A stretch of DNA of 8,894 nt, from the NCBI GenBank assembly GCA_003218615.1, contig QHOD01000054.1:1-8894 (forward strand), in the 5' to 3' direction. Made by a program: the position numbers and the translations under genes. Positions 6,318-8,894 of this stretch are shown piece after piece. Within the stretch, counting starts at the first letter, position 1; each line of letters starts with the position of its first letter. The notes beneath the pieces are model-generated. The model searched no databases, was not told where the DNA came from, and worked only from the letters and a program-made list of their open reading frames with translations. The DNA is from Verrucomicrobiota bacterium. GTDB taxonomy: Bacteria; Verrucomicrobiota; Verrucomicrobiia; Chthoniobacterales; UBA10450.

Positions 6318-7082
6318 ATGCGCAAAAAAATAGTCGCAGCCAATTGGAAGATGAACATGACGCAGGCCGAGTCGGCGCGATTTGTTGAGTCGTTGCTGCT
6401 CGATCTGGGCGACATCATCGATATCGAAGTAGTGATCCTGCCACCGTTCACCGCGATTGCGAAGGTGATGGAGGCGCTCGGCAAAGCGCAAAACATCAAG
6501 GTCGGCGCGCAAAACATGCATTGGGAGCGGAGTGGCGCTTTTACGGGGGAGATCAGCGCTGCGCTGCTGCGCGATTTATTTGTGCACTACGTCGTGCTCG
6601 GACACAGCGAACGCCGCACACTTTTTGGTGAGACGGACGAAATCGTGAATCGCAAAGTGCGCGCCGCCCACGAAGCGACATTGCGTCCGATCGTTTGTGT
6701 CGGGGAAACGCTCGAGCAACGCGACAAGGGCAATGTCGACAAGATATTGTCGATCCAACTGCGCGGCAGTCTCAAGGGCCTGAGCGAAAAGGAACTTCAG
6801 GAAACGGTGATCGCCTACGAACCGGTCTGGGCCATCGGCACCGGTCGCAACGCTACGCCAGAGCAAGCGCAGGAAGCGCATATGTTTATTCGTCACACCT
6901 TGCGCGAAATGGCAGACGACGCGGCGGCCGAGCGCGTGCGCATTCAGTACGGCGGTAGCGTCAAACCGGAGAACGCGCGCGAGCTAATGAGCCAGCCAGA
7001 CATCGACGGCGCCCTCGTCGGCGGCGCCAGCCTGGATCCGCGCAGTTTTGTCCAGATCGTGAAAGCTGCGCGGGACGAGTAA
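6318..7082 (+). CDS. tpiA: Triose-phosphate isomerase
   Basis: This is a complete 254-residue TIM barrel that interconverts dihydroxyacetone phosphate and glyceraldehyde 3-phosphate. I chose the ATG at 6318 because MRKKIVAANWKMN is the canonical family start; a TTG directly in front would only add one residue. Catalytic residues are all present: N9 and K11 in AANWKMN, H96 in VVLGHSERR, and E168 in IAYEPVWAIGTG, which also carries the flexible lid loop (172-176). The phosphate-binding IQYGGSVKPENA and GALVGGASL blocks follow. The gene lies close behind the MBOAT gene, so it is probably in the same transcript as gapA and pgk. In many bacteria secG follows tpiA; here a convergent gene comes next. 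The start is preceded by a pyrimidine-rich stretch rather than a Shine-Dalgarno. Confidence 0.97.
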   Translation: MRKKIVAANWKMNMTQAESARFVESLLLDLGDIIDIEVVILPPFTAIAKVMEALGKAQNIKVGAQNMHWERSGAFTGEISAALLRDLFVHYVVLGHSERRTLFGETDEIVNRKVRAAHEATLRPIVCVGETLEQRDKGNVDKILSIQLRGSLKGLSEKELQETVIAYEPVWAIGTGRNATPEQAQEAHMFIRHTLREMADDAAAERVRIQYGGSVKPENARELMSQPDIDGALVGGASLDPRSFVQIVKAARDE

Positions 7083-7110
7083 CAGAGGCTTCCAGCTGTT
7101 GGGGCGGCGG

Positions 7111-7150
7111 GGCGTCTCGCCCGGTCGTTTACTGTGCGGGGCGAGATGCC
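7111..7150. terminator. GC-rich hairpin between convergent tpiA and the LolA-like gene, candidate bidirectional terminator
   Basis: The arms GGCGTCTCGCCC (7111-7122) and GGGCGAGATGCC (7139-7150) pair at 11 of 12 positions. The odd position is a G-U wobble in a plus-strand RNA, and the loop is 16 bases. The hairpin starts 28 bases after the tpiA stop and ends 29 bases from the end of the opposite gene, the usual place for a shared terminator. It lacks a T-run on either side, so factor-independent termination is doubtful. It may instead be a dispersed repeat. Confidence 0.5.
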
Positions 7151-7179
7151 TGCTCTCCCTACAGGATGGCTGTGCCACG

Positions 7180-7845
7180 TTATTTCTTAATCTCCAGATA
7201 AGTGCGCGATTGCACGTGATTGGTGCCAGGCTGGAATTCTTCGATGCGCATTTGCTTCAGGAACCAGCGGTTGTCGATCTTTTGGGCGGAGACCACTTCA
7301 AACCGTTTTGCAAGCTGCGCGTTCCAGTCGTATCCCTCCATCCGCATCAGCGCGCCACTCGCCTTGTCGACCCACAACAGGACATTGGAATACTGCGACT
7401 CGCGCGAAGGGGCGCGCAGTTGCAATTTCCAGCAATTGCGCGTGCGGACATTTTCTTCGCCCACAACGCGCGCGGCCGGCCAGTACAAAAATTTGAACGC
7501 AAGATCTTCATAAGTAACGCCGGTACCGCGGATTTTTTGCTTGAGCTTCGAAGCCGCAAATTTCTCCGTTCCGGCGCCGGTGACCAGATCAAGACGCGAG
7601 CTTTTTTCCCCGAGGCGCAATTGCAAAGCCTCGTCGGGATTGGTGAAGGAATAGCGAATCAGCGGGCCATTTTGCGTCAGGCGAAATGGGACAACGATAT
7701 CGTTTTCGCGAAGCTGACCCTGCAGATCGATTTGCTGTTGAGTCTCAATCATGCGAACCGAGTCAAGAATGTCCTTCGCTGAAGGCGCGGGCTGGCCGAA
7801 GATCGACAATGTGAGTCCGAAATAGATTGCGAGTATTTTTCGCAT
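7180..7845 (-). CDS. Exported LolA-like envelope protein (outer-membrane lipoprotein-sorting family)
   Basis: The product is 221 residues. Residues 1-23 form a signal peptide: MRK, a hydrophobic core ILAIYFGLTLSIFG, and a cleavage region around PAPSA. The mature part is mostly predicted beta strand, and I recognise the LolA-like pattern in RGTGVTYEDLAFKFLYWP (106-123), RVVGEENVRTRNCWKLQL (126-143), VLLWVDKASGALMRMEGYD (155-173) and KRFEVVSAQKIDNRWFLKQM (180-199). Such proteins have a half-barrel that binds lipid or lipoprotein acyl chains in the periplasm, and this subgroup is mostly uncharacterised. It is longer than and distant from E. coli LolA, so I would not call it lolA. It converges with tpiA and diverges from the PAP2 gene. 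The ATG is preceded by CTTCTTTCTC, a pyrimidine tract with no Shine-Dalgarno. A 227-codon open frame on the opposite strand is a shadow. Confidence 0.72.
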   Translation of the reverse strand: MRKILAIYFGLTLSIFGQPAPSAKDILDSVRMIETQQQIDLQGQLRENDIVVPFRLTQNGPLIRYSFTNPDEALQLRLGEKSSRLDLVTGAGTEKFAASKLKQKIRGTGVTYEDLAFKFLYWPAARVVGEENVRTRNCWKLQLRAPSRESQYSNVLLWVDKASGALMRMEGYDWNAQLAKRFEVVSAQKIDNRWFLKQMRIEEFQPGTNHVQSRTYLEIKK

Positions 7846-7854
7846 GAGAAAGAA

Positions 7855-7930
7855 GCTTTAAGTTTTCAGTTTTAAGTCGTGCCCCAAAGTGTGCGATTAC
7901 TTAAAGCATAACACTTAAAGCTTAACACTT
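7855..7930. repeat. Inverted and direct repeat array in the LolA-like/PAP2 divergent gap
   Basis: ACTTAAAGC occurs at 7899-7907 and 7913-7921, inside a 14-base unit (7899-7912 and 7913-7926, one mismatch, third partial copy running into the TTG start at 7929). Its exact reverse complement GCTTTAAGT lies at 7855-7863, and a related TTTTAAGT lies at 7870-7877. The gap therefore holds two inverted and two direct copies of one motif. It sits where the promoters of both divergent genes must be, so it could be an operator, or a replication-slippage product. Confidence 0.6.
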
Positions 7931-8615
7931 GGATCAAACTCTCTTTCATCTCATCAACGAGCAATGGACGAATCCATCGCTGGACTTGTTCATGGCCGCA
8001 GTCAGCAACAGCGAGATTTGGAAACCGCTGTTCATCGCAATCGGTCTGAGCATGCTCCTTTTTGGCGGATTTAGAGCGCGCGCGTTCGTTATATGTTTGG
8101 TCTTGTCTTTGGTGATCGCGGAACTGTTCACCGGTGTAATAAAGTCAGTCGTTGATCGTCATCGGCCCAAACAAGTGGAAAGCGTTCGGATGGTCGAACT
8201 GCAGAGAACACATCCCAAATTGATGAGCTTGTCCAAGAAGCCGACGATCCGTTTTTCCGGTCAATCCGATCGCAATCGTTCAGGGCCCTCATTTCCATCG
8301 GGACACATGACGAACAACACGGTGATTGCCGTATATTGCACGCTGTTCTATCGGCGGCGTGGCTGGCTCTACTGGATGGTGACCGCAGCTGTCGGTTACT
8401 CGCGAATTTATCTCGGCGCGCATTGGCCCAGCGACGTCATTGCCACGCTATTTCTCGCCGCCGGCGAAGCATTACTCTTGCTCGGCTTGTTTGAATTGAT
8501 TTGGAGAACAGCGGCCCGAAAATGGGCGCCGAACGTTTACGCACGGCATCCGAGCTTGACTACTGATCCGAAAGGCAGAGCGCGATCGCCAGGCGCGGCG
8601 CAAGCCTCTCTATGA
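7929..8615 (+). CDS. PAP2 superfamily membrane phosphatase
   Basis: The product is 228 residues. I take the TTG at 7929 because MDQTLFHLINEQWTNPSLDLFM is the usual start of undecaprenyl-diphosphatase-like PAP2 proteins; the next in-frame ATG (codon 22) would lose it. All three acid-phosphatase motifs are present: K72...DRHRP (76-80), SFPSGHM with H126 (121-127), and SRIYLGAHWPSD with R159, H165 and D169. Several membrane segments flank them, at about 34-47, 52-71, 130-142, 146-160 and 172-190. A basic, polar loop lies at 93-118. The tail after 200 is polar and probably cytoplasmic. These enzymes dephosphorylate lipid phosphates such as undecaprenyl diphosphate, lipid A or phosphatidic acid. 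The downstream glycosyltransferase suggests a lipid-linked sugar substrate, which is inference. Its TGA overlaps the next ATG. Confidence 0.87.
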   Translation: MDQTLFHLINEQWTNPSLDLFMAAVSNSEIWKPLFIAIGLSMLLFGGFRARAFVICLVLSLVIAELFTGVIKSVVDRHRPKQVESVRMVELQRTHPKLMSLSKKPTIRFSGQSDRNRSGPSFPSGHMTNNTVIAVYCTLFYRRRGWLYWMVTAAVGYSRIYLGAHWPSDVIATLFLAAGEALLLLGLFELIWRTAARKWAPNVYARHPSLTTDPKGRARSPGAAQASL

Positions 8616-8894
8616 GCACGACGCGCGCGGTCTGGTTTTTCATCATCGCGCTAACGGCGATTCGATTGTCGATGTTGGCGACAACCGATCTCGAATTCGA
8701 CGAGGCGCATTACTGGATGTGGTCGGAGCGCCTGGCGCCGGCCTACTTCAGCAAAGGGCCAGGAATCGCTTTTGTCATACGCGCCAGCACTTCGATTTTC
8801 GGCGCAAACGAATTTGGTGTGCGCTTTTTTAGTCCGATACTCGCTGCGGGCACAAGTCTGCTCTTGTTCTATTTTGCACGCCGATTGTTCGGTG
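8612..8894 (+). CDS. ArnT/PMT-like (GT39/GT83) membrane glycosyltransferase, N-terminal fragment
   Basis: The first 94 residues are visible, and the gene continues off the right edge. The ATG at 8612 overlaps the PAP2 stop as ATGA, a sign of translational coupling. A first membrane segment lies at about 6-24. It is followed by the acidic loop LEFDEAHYWMWSERL, with D30-E31 at the position of the catalytic acidic residue in protein mannosyltransferases and ArnT, and then AYFSKGPGIAF. A second hydrophobic segment starts near 72. This DEAxYWxWS...YFxxGP pattern is typical of the dolichyl/undecaprenyl-phosphate-sugar dependent transferase family, which passes sugars to lipid A, proteins or other envelope molecules on the outer face of the inner membrane. 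Donor and acceptor cannot be told from the fragment. The family call is firm and the subfamily open. Confidence 0.85.
   Translation, partial: MSTTRAVWFFIIALTAIRLSMLATTDLEFDEAHYWMWSERLAPAYFSKGPGIAFVIRASTSIFGANEFGVRFFSPILAAGTSLLLFYFARRLFG

Noticed and set aside
7099..7782. 227-codon plus-strand open frame after tpiA
   Set aside because: It runs antisense to the LolA-like gene, which has a signal peptide and family motifs, and it starts inside the hairpin region. It has no motif of its own.
1..8894. CRISPR array, tRNA, rRNA, insertion sequence or transposase
   Set aside because: I found no regularly spaced identical repeats of CRISPR size, no cloverleaf or rRNA words, and no transposase-like frame anywhere in the window.

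Overview
The window is one continuous, gene-dense stretch of a bacterial chromosome. Core carbon metabolism genes are interleaved with cell-envelope genes. The Gram-negative envelope genes (a LolA-like protein, an ArnT/PMT-type glycosyltransferase, an AlgI-type MBOAT), moderate GC, near absence of Shine-Dalgarno sequences and simple-sequence repeats in the gaps would fit a soil Verrucomicrobiota (Chthoniobacterales-like) genome. That taxonomic guess is inference and has not been tested.

Layout, left to right. The 3' end of an agmatine deiminase gene (+) converges on a small HMA-type metal-binding protein gene (-). Upstream of that, on the same strand, is a secreted TesA-like GDSL esterase (-). 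A long imperfect inverted repeat lies between these two and runs into the last codons of the esterase. The esterase diverges from gapA across a gap of about 60 bases filled with short tandem repeats. A plus-strand run follows: gapA, pgk, a membrane-anchored SGNH (AlgX/AlgJ/DltD-like) protein, an AlgI-type MBOAT acyltransferase and tpiA. The three glycolytic genes catalyse the triose-phosphate steps. The two genes between pgk and tpiA look like a complete extracytoplasmic O-acylation pair, and pgk is followed after only 3 bases by the SGNH gene. After tpiA a GC-rich hairpin separates it from a convergent LolA-like envelope protein gene (-). That gene diverges, across a second repeat-rich gap, from a PAP2 phosphatase gene. 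The PAP2 gene overlaps by ATGA the start of a GT39/ArnT-like glycosyltransferase that runs off the right end.

How they may work together. gapA, pgk and tpiA form the lower-glycolysis/gluconeogenesis block. The SGNH-MBOAT pair probably acylates a surface or exported polysaccharide. PAP2 and the glycosyltransferase probably act on polyprenyl-phosphate or lipid-linked sugar intermediates at the inner membrane. No mobile element, CRISPR array, tRNA or rRNA is visible, and no gap exceeds 300 bases. I do not see a wholly new system. The most interesting items are the O-acylation pair embedded in a glycolytic operon, the inverted repeat that has supplied a new C-terminus to the esterase, and the 8-base and 14-base period repeats that fill several gaps next to start codons.
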